Positions 1-8,905 of a DNA stretch of 12,064 nucleotides are shown here, one piece after another; positions within the stretch are counted from its first letter, which is position 1, and every line of letters starts with the position of its first letter. A program made the translations under genes and the position numbers. Location of the stretch: NCBI GenBank assembly GCA_019693395.1, contig JAAMXP010002090.1, forward strand, positions 1 to 12,064, written 5' to 3'. Source of the stretch: Ettlia oleoabundans (taxonomy: Eukaryota; Chlorophyta; Chlorophyceae; Chlamydomonadales). Under the pieces are notes generated by a model that made no database searches, was not told where the DNA came from, and saw only the letters and a program-made list of their open reading frames with translations.

Positions 1-271
1 GGGTGAGGTTCATGTTGAAAGGCTTGGATAACCAAGGTGCTGCAACTGCAAGTAGATGTTCAAGGCAGCGGTCCAGGGAGGGTTGATAGGGCCGTGCCAT
101 GCAACGACGGGCTCCTAATTGGCTCAGTGACGGACCGGGTGGGTACTATAGCATGGAAGAAGGCTGTGCATGATACTCACCAAGCAGGCATTACAACATC
201 CAGCCAGACCACAAACTAAATAGCAAAAGGCAGCAATCTACCGAGGCAGCCACGGACGTATGCTGACCCAC
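1..271 (-). other. Probable intron 5 of the N-acetylglutamate synthase gene
   Basis: The donor GTGGGT sits at 271-266 on the minus strand, directly after the exon ending in DIYT plus one base (phase 1). I read the remaining bases to the left edge in all minus-strand frames and found neither the expected continuation (a helix with an ALEL.ADKL-like pattern) nor a convincing acceptor joined to an open frame. The next exon therefore probably lies outside the window. Confidence 0.55.
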
Positions 272-1726
272 CTGTGTAAATGTCGCAGTTGAGCACCTCC
301 CCCGCCGCAGAGTAGCCGAGGTTGGACAGCAGCACCACGTTGCCTGCCGACAGCTGACGCCGCGCGGGCTCCGCCTGTGTGAGCGGCATGGTGGTGGGTG
401 ACGGAGGGAGGGTGGGTGATGTGTGGGACGGCAGTAGTTGTTGCGTGTTGGTAGCGGTGGTGGTCGTGGTAATGGAGGGGTGGATGTTTGGGTGAGGCTA
501 GCAAAGGTTGCAAAGGAGCTGCAACGGAGCAGAGCAGCGCGCAGTCAGCACCACCAGCAGCAGCGCCAGCATAAAGCGAGTGCCGGGGGGCTGATGGGGG
601 TTCACATGCGATCCTGTCAAGCACCTGCACAAGGCACAGCAGCCTGCGGTAACTTTGTGCCCCCCACCCGCAGTCACCAATCCCTTGTTTTTCCAGTTTT
701 CCGCTTCTGCAATAAGCACAACCTGCATCCTCTCACCTGCACGAACCGCACCACTCCTGTAAGCTGGTAGTCCACCCCCTCCACCACTCCCTTACGCTTG
801 GCCGCCACATAGTTGCCGCTGACTGTGGTCAAGGCTGGGGCATATAGCTGCTGCTGCACCTGCTGCTGCGCCAGGGGGCTGCCTGGGGGGCCGTCGCCGC
901 CGGAGCGCGCATGGCGGCGCACCATGGTGACGGCGGGGCTCTGCATGGGGTGGGGTGGTGGTTAATGCGTGTGTGCGCGCGCGCAGGGGTGGTGGTGGGT
1001 GGGAGGGGAGGGGGGGTCTGATCGGGGCTGGATGGTTCTAATAGCGATGTGAGTGTGGTGTTGGTGGTGAGAGGGTTATATAGAGCGCAAGGCAGCGTGG
1101 CCAGGATGGGAAAACCATGCAAATACATTGAAAGCATTCCGGTCAGCAGGGGCTCCGCCTCCATGCATGGCGGGTGGAGATAGTATTGCCAGCGAGGCCC
1201 AGCACCCCAACTACTTGGCACCCACAAATGACGGCCGTGCTGCGCAGCACCCACCTTTGACAAGCGTGACTCCACCTCCATACGCGCCTGCCCCGCCGCA
1301 CGTACGGCTGCCTGCAGCGATGCGGGGTCTGTGACCCTGCAGCCCTGAGCGTACCGCGGCTCACTGCCTCCCTCCCGTACCACCCGGTTGATCTGGGGTC
1401 GCGCACCAATCACCACAACAAGCTTCACGCCCAGGCCTGTGGGCGACAGCATTTGGGGGATAAGGGGGCGGGGGTTTGCGGGTTTGAGAGTTTGGGTGGG
1501 ATGTCATGGGGGATGAGGGGAGGGGTTGCGAGGGAGGTGGCGTGTACGGAGGCAGGTGGCGGCCTGCAATGGGTTTATTAGCGCAGTGGCACTCGAATGG
1601 GCCGCCTAACGCCATGCACAGCCCCACCATGTACCCCCCACCCCCTCCCTTACCGTGCAGCAGAGCCACGTCTTCAAGCAGGGAGTGCAGGATGTCCTGC
1701 TGCTCAACCACCTGCACATGGGCGGG

Positions 1727-1765
<39 letters not shown>

Positions 1766-2576
1766 ATAAGCAAACGTAGGAAGAACCGTTGGGGAGTTGG
1801 TTGGTGTTGGCAGGATACCGCTAGGGCGGCATAACACCGCAAACAGGTTGGGGAAGTGCATCATATGCAGGGCGGTGCGAAGAGCGGGTATGTGAGGCGG
1901 TGGAGCTGATGGGTGGCTGATTGAACGGCATGCAAGACGATCGCTGCGCACTCTGCGGTGCCGCAGTGGCAGTTTGGCAAGCAGTTGTGCAGGCAGGCAA
2001 GCGGTTGGGTCTGCAGGTGGGCAGGCAGGTCACGCAGGCGGGCAGGCAAGGAGGTCAGAAATGCTGCAGCTGCTAGCCCTCCAACAGGATGGGCTGCACC
2101 TATCAGCGCCGTAGCAGGGCAGCACCCACCTCTCCAGGTATAGCTAGCACAAAGGTGCGGCCGCGGTGGCCCTCTATGTACGGCGATGCCTGGCGGAAGA
2201 ACTGCACAAACAGCCCAAACTGGCTTTTATCCAAAGCGCCGTAGTCGCGATCACGGAGCACACGTGGCAGGGTAGAGCCAACAGTCCCCGGCGCTGGCAC
2301 GGCATTGCTGGAGCGACGCCTGGAAGGGGAGGGCGCGGCCGGGGAGGCGGGGACGGGACCGCTCCGAGGCGGCGGGTGGGCCGCTGCTGCGGGATCAGCC
2401 GCGTATGGCGCAATCCGGCCTTCCCGCTGCTTGCATCGCTTGGTTGCCGCAAGCGAGCCGCACGCCTTGAAAGTTGCGGCAGGTGAGGGCCGCTGCAAGG
2501 CGGCAGCGGGGCAGGGGCCCGGGGTCATCATGCCAGTGTGTGATTGATTGAGACTGCAGCTTGCCCCGAGAGCCAT
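272..2576 (-). CDS. NAGS: N-acetylglutamate synthase, plastid type (5' part; gene runs off the left edge)
   Basis: This enzyme makes N-acetylglutamate from glutamate and acetyl-CoA, the first step of arginine synthesis, in the chloroplast in plants and algae. Exons on the minus strand are 2576-2130, 1711-1654, 1436-1255, 940-737 and 374-272; all junctions are GT-AG and keep frame (994 coding bases, about 331 residues). Residues 1 to about 105 are Ala/Pro/Ser/Arg-rich and fit a transit peptide plus linker. The amino-acid-kinase-like domain then begins with FVQFFRQASPYI and GHRGRTFVLAI, followed by LLEDVALLHGLGVKLVVVIG, ARPQINRVV, YAQGCRVTDPASLQAA, GNYVAAKRKGVVEGVDY and LLSNLGYSAAGEVLNCDIY. These match plant NAGS in order and spacing; a plain N-acetylglutamate kinase lacks them. 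The GARPQI loop resembles bacterial ArgA more than the GTHVQI of land plants, and the His usual before Gly in ArgA is Ile here. The acetyltransferase (GNAT) domain must lie beyond the left edge. The start at 2576 is the first Met of the open frame, with G at +4. Confidence 0.9.
1725..1764. repeat. Perfect GGCA tetranucleotide microsatellite, 10 units
   Basis: Ten uninterrupted GGCA units lie in intron 1 of the N-acetylglutamate synthase gene, ending 13 bases before the acceptor AG at 1713-1712. Read on the coding (minus) strand it is a TGCC repeat, so it occupies the position of the pyrimidine-rich tract. Shorter, imperfect GGCAGGCA runs occur in the same intron (about 1987-2049) and in the transporter intron at the right end (about 11519-11567). 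Confidence 0.95.
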
Positions 2577-3498
2577 GCCGGTGATGTGGCAGTACGCGCC
2601 CTGGAATCATGAGACGGCTCCTAACAGCGATCTGGCTGTCTATTGAAACGTGTGTGATCAAAGATCAATTCCTTGAGTTAAGGGATACAGCAAGCCCCAA
2701 GAGTCAGTCAGTCAAGTGCACCTGTCGCGATGATGCGCGCCTCTTCCTGTTTATCTGTTCGGCATCGTTTAAATCACCTGGGGATGGGCCCTGATCAGTC
2801 TACCTCGCTGTTTCTGAGGCAAACGCACTGGTCAGCAGTTTGCGTGCGCTGCTATTTTATTGCTGCTCTCTTCGTTGCTGCTTTCTTGAACATGCTAAAT
2901 TTTGGGGACTCTCTTCAACAAGCTGCTAAGGCACTGTCAGCACGCGAATGAGCCCAGCGGCACCAGCCCACTTCTGCCGTAGGCGGTGCAGTGTATTTGG
3001 CGGCGAATCCAAGAAAGTATTGCGGCAAGGGGCGGCAGGTTGGGCAGCTTGGCTGCTTGGTCCTACAACTGCAGATGTTGTGGGAGCTGGTTGCCACCAT
3101 TTGTGGAGCTTGCCTGCCCGCAGCTGCACACTGGAGATCCTGCTGCTGTTGAGCACCCGAACACTTGGGGAGAGCAGCAGTCACTCCTTCATACGATGAC
3201 CAGAATGGGTGCGTCCCCCGAACAGCTGGATCGCTTGATGATGACAATTCTCGATTCAACCTCCACCAACCCGTATGGATCACAGCTAGGTTTGCCATAG
3301 CGACAAGGAGAAGCTGCATGAAAGTGCAGCAGGTGCAGGCAGGTGCGTGAGCCATAGGAGTGGCTCCATGTGGTTGTGCCGCTATAGGCCCAACCTGCAG
3401 TTTGTTCGTGTACTACCTCCTTGGATCACGCTAGATCGCGCCTTCAGACAGCACCAAGGTTACTTGGCAACTATACCCCGCGCGCCAAGGCTGTACCG
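2577..3498. other. Divergent intergenic region between N-acetylglutamate synthase and the SIMPL gene
   Basis: This 922-base spacer lies between two start codons facing away from each other, so it should hold both 5' untranslated regions and both promoters. I see no convincing TATA box close to either start. The part from about 2600 to 2900 is visibly lower in GC than the genes around it. A GAGTCAGTCAGTCAAG-like short tandem lies at about 2701-2716. A plus-strand open frame at 2986-3300 ends in a protein-like tail that I could not assign (see findings). Confidence 0.6.
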
Positions 3499-5902
3499 AT
3501 GCCGCTCAGCCGTGGGCTGTTGCCGCTGTTTGCCGCAGCACTGCTCCTTGTCGCTGCATGCGATGCGCAGGCTGACGGTCAGCAGTGTGTGGAGTCCAAG
3601 GTGAAGCAACTGTCCGTCGCCACTGTGCGCCTGCCTGTGGGCCATCGCCGCTGTGCGCCTGCCCATCGGCTGCGCCATCCGGCTCCCCCTGCGATCCTCC
3701 ACCACCGCACCCAACCTTGTGCAGACTGGCAGGTTGACCCTTACCGGCATGGCCACTGTAACTGAAACTCCTGATCTCGCCATGGTCCACCTGGACGTCT
3801 CAGTCACCAGGCCCACCGCCGCCCAGGCACGAGAGGAGGCGGCTACCACCGCCAGAGATGTTATTGACGCTGTGGATGCTGTGGAGGGCATCGATGTGGC
3901 AAACCACATCACAACCTCGTCCATCAGCCTGCAGCCTGCCTACACCTACGACCCAGAGACGGGGTGAGCTTCTAGCTCCTGCTAGCTCTGCAACCAACCT
4001 CTCTAAACAGCCTTATTGCTCCACTTCTGGAAGCAAGCAGGGGCAGCGAAAGGGTGGCACTTGCTTTGCCAAGCTGAAGCTGAGCGTGGGTACGAACTAT
4101 TCGCCAAGCCAGCTGCGGTCAGGCGCCCTGCCTCGCTTCCTCCATACTCATGTTTATTTTTAACAAGGATTGATGCATGCATCCCATGCTCTAGGCAAGA
4201 CCGGGTGCATGGCTACACGTTTACCCAGCAAATCGTAGTGGAAATTAGCAATCTTACAAGCGACACGCTGGGCGCTGTGGTGGACACAGCAGTCGCAGCG
4301 GGGGGCAACAACTTGCAGGCATGCACAGACACATGCATTGCACGCTCGCCACGGACGCTTCTGCCTGACCCACTCGCCACAGCTTCTGCTGCCTGCTGCC
4401 TGCTGCCGCTTGCGTTTCCACTCTGCTGCCTCCCTCTAGGTGGAACAAAAAGCCCTACCGCTGTGCATGCCCACCACAAGCGACAGCGATGTATATTGTG
4501 GGCAGCATGACACTTCAGGGTGTGTGCCGCTGTGCTGGCCGCCGTGCCAGGCACAGCTTAGCCCAGGCTGCCATTCTAAGCTTCCTTTCGTGTGTTTTGG
4601 TAAGCGCACGCTGCCAGGCAAACCAAGAGATATTCACCGGCCTGTACCGCCTCAGCCTGCATGGCACTGCAGGTCAGCAGCATTCAGACTGATTTGAGTC
4701 CCCAGCTGCGTCACCAGGCCGTGCAAACGGCGCGTGCTCTGGCCGTGGAGGATGCCGCCACCACCGCTGCTCTGCTGGCAGAGGCAAGCAGGCCGCCACG
4801 CTCGCTGGATGTAGCACTGCTCACGTACCCACTAAGCAGCACAGCCAGCCCAGTTTTTACACTCCTGCTCCTCAGAGGCAACCCTGCGGCTGCTGATTGA
4901 TTGACAGAATTTATTTGGCTGTTGCTGCCCCACGCCTTCTGCCTTTGTTGCCTGCTCCTCCTCTCTGAATCCATGCATGAACCAGGCTTTAGCGTCTTTG
5001 TTGCAGGCAGCAAACGTGAGTCTGGGCCCCATCAAGATGATCACAGACAGCAACATGGCCCCCGTTTCCGCCGCCGTCATGGAGGCACCACGTGAGTGTG
5101 GCTGAGGTGTGCTGCCCTGCCAGAAAGTAACAGGAGCCAGTCCGGCACCCTTGACTGCGCTTCTGCTGGCAGCGCTGCTGGCTGCAGCTACCGCAGCCAG
5201 CACGTGTGCAGGTAGGGCAAGGCTTTGTATCCAAGTGGTGCAACAGCCGGAGACGAAGACTAGTGGTGCCAACTGGAAACTGGGGCTATGTTGTATTAAC
5301 TTTGGGCAGTGCCTCCATCTGCGCAAGCTGCTTCCCTGCTGCCTGCTGCTGCCCTGCAATGCTGGGCAGGGCTGGCACGCTGCCAGCACTGCGTACTGTT
5401 TGGGGCATTCCGCAGCTCCAGGGTGGGTATAGAGTGTTGCAGACAGACTTGATTCAAGGAAAAGAAAAAAAGAGAGAATACGCCCTTGGGCGTGGGTTGA
5501 GGAAGCCAGCAGAGGAACGGCCCTAGGGCCGCCTCTTGCCAGCTACCACTTGGTTGAAGTATAGGCCCATCCATTGCTGGTTGCAGAGCTGAATGCGACA
5601 TCCGGGGCTGCAGCTGCCGCTGTTCCGACTCTGGTCCAAATTGGGACCACAGATGTAAGCCCTGCTGCTGTCCATACCGGAGCACCTGACCTGTGCTGCA
5701 AGTAGGAGGGCTTGCTGGCATAGCGGCCTTTATGAGTGTTGCCATTCCTGTTGCCCTTGGAACTACTTTGTGCCAAAGCACGGATAAGGGACCTGTCTGC
5801 AGCATACTCAATGATCGCATGGCACGCCCTGCCTACCCTGCTCCGTCTCAATTGCAGGTGACAGCATCGGTAAGTTTCGAGTACGCCGTGCTGAACCCAT
5901 AA
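3499..5902 (+). CDS. Secreted SIMPL (DUF541/YggE-like) domain protein, 7 exons, 257 residues
   Basis: Exons are 3499-3600, 3725-3963, 4195-4318, 4673-4783, 5007-5091, 5587-5654 and 5858-5902 (774 bases including TAA); frame is kept at every junction. Residues 1 to about 24 form a signal peptide (MPLSRG, then LLPLFAAALLLVAACDAQA). The SIMPL domain follows: GRLTLTGMATVTETPDLAMV (about 36-55), NHITTSSISLQPAYTYDPETG, GYTFTQQIVVEI, LGAVVDTAVAAGGNNLQ, ALAVEDAATTAALLAEAANV, and the last strand VTASVSFEYAVLNP. This is the order and spacing of bacterial YggE/DUF541 proteins, which lie in the periplasm or are secreted; YggE has been linked to oxidative stress, but the molecular function is not settled. 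The signal peptide suggests entry into the secretory pathway; a plastid or other location is not excluded. The start at 3499 was chosen because it gives the signal peptide and joins in phase 0 to exon 2. A start at 3653 without splicing would lose the signal peptide. Introns 3 and 4 begin with GC, not GT. Confidence 0.87.
4319..4672 (+). other. GC-AG intron 3 of the SIMPL gene
   Basis: Exon 3 ends ...AACTTGCAG and the next bases are GCATGC; exon 4 starts after CTGCAG at 4673. This joins GGNNLQ to VSSIQTDLS in phase 0, giving the continuous strand-loop-helix expected for SIMPL proteins. No GT in the neighbourhood keeps both sides without losing or adding residues. Confidence 0.75.
4784..5006 (+). 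other. GC-AG intron 4 of the SIMPL gene
   Basis: Exon 4 ends at GAG (4783), followed by GCAAGC, a near-perfect match to the GC-donor consensus AG|GCAAGT. The acceptor is TTGTTGCAG at 4998-5006. The joined helix reads LLAEAANVSLG, matching the A..LA.A.GV.LG pattern of SIMPL proteins. The nearest downstream GT (about 4809) would insert unrelated residues. Confidence 0.8.
5458..5531. repeat. Purine tract followed by two palindromes in SIMPL intron 5
   Basis: A purine run (GGAAAAGAAAAAAAGAGAGAA, about 5458-5478) is followed by CGCCC-TT-GGGCG (5481-5492), which can fold as a short hairpin, and by the perfect 14-base palindrome CGGCCCTAGGGCCG (5518-5531). All lie within the 495-base intron 5092-5586. 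I see no flanking direct repeat that would mark a mobile element. Confidence 0.6.
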
Positions 5903-6679
5903 ATCAGCAGGTCGAGGGAAGCAGCGCAAGCATGAGCGCAGCATTGACGTTCCCTACAAATCATGCATTCAAGTTCCACTGGCCAAGTGCTTTTTGCCAG
6001 TTTGATTTCGAACAACTGGTTAATGTGTACAGTCGACATGTAGCAGTATTGCAGCAGCCAACGAACAGATGCAACATAAACAGCTTAAGCACTAACCTTA
6101 CTCTCCCATCTGAGTTGCCAGCGGAATGGATGAATGGCTTGGTTGTTGCGTTCGCCACCAGTTCGTGCATGAAGCAGTCCTAGACCCATACAACGTTGAT
6201 CTTGTTGAGTGATGTTGTTGCACTCTTGTGAGTTGAAACATGGAGTATGAGAGGATTGGAAACGAAGGCTACTGTGCCGTTAGTGAAGACCTCAATACCC
6301 AGTGTGTCAGGCTGTAGCCCTGGACCCTGCATGAAGAACAGATCTGAGGCGCAAGATACCCACACATGCAACAAGCAACGGGTTGCAAGCCCAGCAGCCT
6401 TGCATGCATGATGCGGTAGACTGGTTCCCCACAGCCAAACGTTGCAACCAAAAGAAGTGCAGCATCGTCAAGAATACTGACGTTGCAGATTACGTGCATA
6501 AGCATGCCCAGAGTGATTCCTGTAGGACCGAGCCCAGCGCAGGCGTGTACTCATGGTTGATGCAATCCAGCCTTGATGTCAAAACAGGGCGGCAGGCTGG
6601 CTCTGGCAGCAGTACACATATGGCCGTATATGATTGGACTTGAGCTGAGCGCTGTCGGCGGGGCTACTGCCTGAACGAA
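5903..6679. other. Spacer between the SIMPL and ODR4 genes
   Basis: These 777 bases must contain the SIMPL 3' untranslated region and the ODR4 promoter and 5' untranslated region. I found no TGTAA poly(A) motif on the plus strand here. A TATA-like GTATATGA lies at about 6626-6633, roughly 50 bases before the ODR4 start. The middle part (about 5960-6510) is lower in GC and has several protein-like minus-strand open frames without a recognised family (see findings). Confidence 0.5.
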
Positions 6680-8854
6680 ATGGGGCGATTGGCGCAGTGC
6701 GATACAGCCATACAGCAATATGCCGAGTGCTGTGTGCAGTCAAGAGTTGCTGCCGAGGTGATGCGCCTTCCCTGTGCCTGCCGCTCTGCTTGAAAAATAA
6801 TTGAGTGTGTTGTCCTCAGCTGCAATTACTTCATTCGCTGCCTTCAGGTCGGCGCCCTCGTTGGACGCTGCGCGCCCGGCAAAGACCTGCTGCTGCAAGC
6901 CTTGCGGACGCCAGACAGCGTGAGTGACGCGGTTTACGTCGCTCTGTATAACGCCCGCAGCGCGCGGGGGACTGGAGCCAGCAACCCGCGCGCAACCCGC
7001 CTTTCTGCCGCTGCTGCAGGACGGCGTGCCGCCGCTGGGAGTAAGCGCTGGAGGTGCAGCCAAGAAGGGTGGCAAGCAGGGCAGCTCGGCCGGCGGGGCC
7101 CTGAAGCTGCATGAGGATATGGTGATTGACCATGCAGCCATGGTGGAAAGAGCCTTACCAGGAGGTGGGTGCACGCTGGCTTGCCGGCTTACTTTGCTGC
7201 ACAGCAATGTGTCCTACTGTATTGGTTGATTGCAGTCCGGCATCGGCGACCGTGGCTTGTGTTATTGCAGTGGAAGGCGGTTTCTTGCTAGGCCGTCTCT
7301 TGTCCCAAGTTGCACACGCATTTCTAGCGTGCTGCTGAAGCCTGCTGTCCTCGAACTGCTCTGCACCGCCTCCGCCTTGCGGCCCAATCACGTACCTCAA
7401 GATTCCACCCCACCCTGCTTCAGGTCTGGAGGTGCTGGGGTTCTACGTCCTCTGTCCCTCCGCCGCCTTTGCCGCCAGCACCGGCACATTATCAGCGCTG
7501 GCTGCAGCAGCAGCAAAAGAGCTCAACGCCGGCACCTCCACTTCCCTGCTCATCCTTCACATCGACTCTGTGAGCGGCGCTCTCTCCCTAAGGGAGACGG
7601 CTGCGGGTGGCAGCCTGCGACCGTGCGAGCTCAAGGCAGCAAGCTTGCTGGACCAGATGGTGCAGCTTCAGGCCAGGTGCGGTGGGGTATTGCTTTTCTC
7701 ACAGCGGTGCTGCTAGTAATGCTGCTCGTGCAATGTGCTTGCGCTGCCATGATTGGCAGCATTGCAGGGTGCACAGGTCAGCTGTTGGAGTGGAGTGGGG
7801 TATTGCAGTTGCATAAAAATGGCAAGAACACATGCACATCCACCCCACCCTACACCCGCGCCACACCCACTTACACACGCCCATGCCTTGCTGCAGGCAT
7901 GAGATCAGCCTGCAGATGCCAGTCGTCAGCAGCAAGCAAGAGCTGCAGGCGGCATTCCAGCAGGCAGTGGATGGCGCGGCTGTGCAGCTGAGGGGCGCAG
8001 TGGGGCTGGTCGGGGGCCAGCTGGCGGCAGGCGACTGCCAGCTGTCAGACCTGACTGACACTGGTACCGCGGGTGGGCCCAGTGGCAGTTCCAAAGGCAG
8101 TGGCAGTGGCAGTGGTGGTAATGGCTCGATTCCTGTGGAGCTCTTGCTACCACCCAGCAGCAGCCTGGCGCTGAGCACAGCTGGCGGCGGCAAGGGCGGC
8201 AGCGGGCTGCAGCGTGGCCGGGCGGAGAGCAGCGCAGTGGGGGTGGTGAGCCTGCAGGGCTGCCTGGACTGCCGTGCTTGTGTGCACAGGCGGGAGGCGG
8301 CAGTTGCGGCGGTGGAGGCGGTGAAGGCGGATGTGCGGCGAAGCCTGCAAGCGCGGCTGGATGCCCTGCTAGACGCCGCAGAGCAACTGCAGGAAGCAGC
8401 AGCCGCAGCGGCAGCACAACAGCAGGGACAGCAGCCAGGCAGCCAGGCTGCTGCAACAGCACCGCCGCCGCCGGTGCACCCGTTGTTTGCGGCGGCTGGG
8501 GACAGCAGCAAGCCGCTGGTGGTTGCGCTGCCGCGGCGGGCGTTTGTGGCAGCATCGGGTGCAGGGGGTGTCCCCTACTGCGACTATCTGTTTGAAGGGG
8601 AGAGCACACAGGCGTTGCTTGGAAGGCTGCAGATGCTGCTGCCCCTGCCTGGGCTGGCCACAGCGGCGGTGGAATGCCTGGAGCAAGCGGCGGCACGCCC
8701 CAGCCCCAGCGCACCTGGCTCCAAAGTCAGCCAGCGCCAGGGATGCCTAAGCAGCAGCAGGCCTGCCCTGCCCTGCACCATGCTGGCTGCTGGGTCTGTG
8801 GCTGTGGCGCTGCTGGCGCTAGCTGTTGGGTACATGTCGCTAAGCGGGCAGTAA
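6680..8854 (+). CDS. ODR4: ODR4 homologue (Odr-4-like membrane protein), 5 exons, 501 residues
   Basis: Exons are 6680-6757, 6848-6919, 7020-7164, 7424-7676 and 7897-8854 (1506 bases with TAA), all GT-AG and in frame. In animals ODR4 is an ER membrane protein that helps deliver certain receptors and holds the UFM1 protease UFSP2 at the ER. Supporting sequence: an MGR start and a first exon whose length puts VGALVGRCAPGKDLLLQALR at the same distance from the start (residue 27 on) as in animal ODR4; HEDMVIDHAAMVERALPGG then LEVLGFYVLC (about 81-109), the ODR4 EHA..V.RMLPGGL.VLG block; DVRRSLQARLDAL; LPRRAFV at 394-400 with CDYLFEGES at 411-419; and one hydrophobic segment at about 478-497 near the C terminus as tail anchor. 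It is somewhat longer than the human protein because of Gly/Ser-rich (about 245-265) and Ala/Gln-rich insertions. A role in UFMylation here is inferred from the family. Confidence 0.88.
8082..8122 (+). repeat. GGCAGT-type repeat coding a Gly/Ser linker in ODR4
   Basis: Imperfect GGCAGT hexanucleotide repeats lie inside the last exon and encode alternating Gly and Ser. The reading frame is kept. The segment sits between the conserved middle and C-terminal blocks of ODR4 and is probably a flexible loop that can change length between strains. Confidence 0.7.
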
Positions 8855-8900
8855 TTTAGCTTGCTATAGCTTCCTGTTGTGCGGCCTTGCTTTGCTACAA

Positions 8901-8905
8901 TGTAA
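8901..8905 (+). other. TGTAA poly(A) signal of the ODR4 gene
   Basis: TGTAA is the usual polyadenylation motif of chlorophyte nuclear genes, and it lies 46 bases after the ODR4 stop codon. A second TGTAA follows at 8981-8985 and could be used as an alternative. The first is close for an algal 3' untranslated region, so the second may be the main one. Confidence 0.5.

Noticed and set aside
829..1452. 207-residue minus-strand frame taken as one gene
   Set aside because: Only 1436-1255 is coding; the rest reads through the next intron into low-complexity Pro/Thr sequence.
1725..1764. Possible CRISPR-like or structured repeat array
   Set aside because: It is a simple four-base microsatellite without spacers, inside an intron.
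3653..3967. Unspliced start of the SIMPL protein at 3653
   Set aside because: It gives a proline/arginine leader with no signal peptide, while splicing 3601-3724 joins a clear signal peptide in phase 0 to the domain.
5109..5432. Plus-strand frame with a signal-peptide-like start
   Set aside because: It lies entirely inside SIMPL intron 5, and the flanking exons join directly in frame with the expected family spacing; the hydrophobic run is a GCTG-rich chance product.
7230..7991. 253-residue plus-strand open frame
   Set aside because: It runs through two ODR4 introns and reads the exon between them in the wrong frame; the ODR4 frame there is the one with family matches.
7699..8714. Long minus-strand open frames (270 and 262 residues) at 7699-8511 and 7926-8714
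   Set aside because: They lie opposite the last ODR4 exon, are Ala/Pro/Cys/Ser-rich, and match no family; GC-rich third positions of the real gene keep the reverse strand open.
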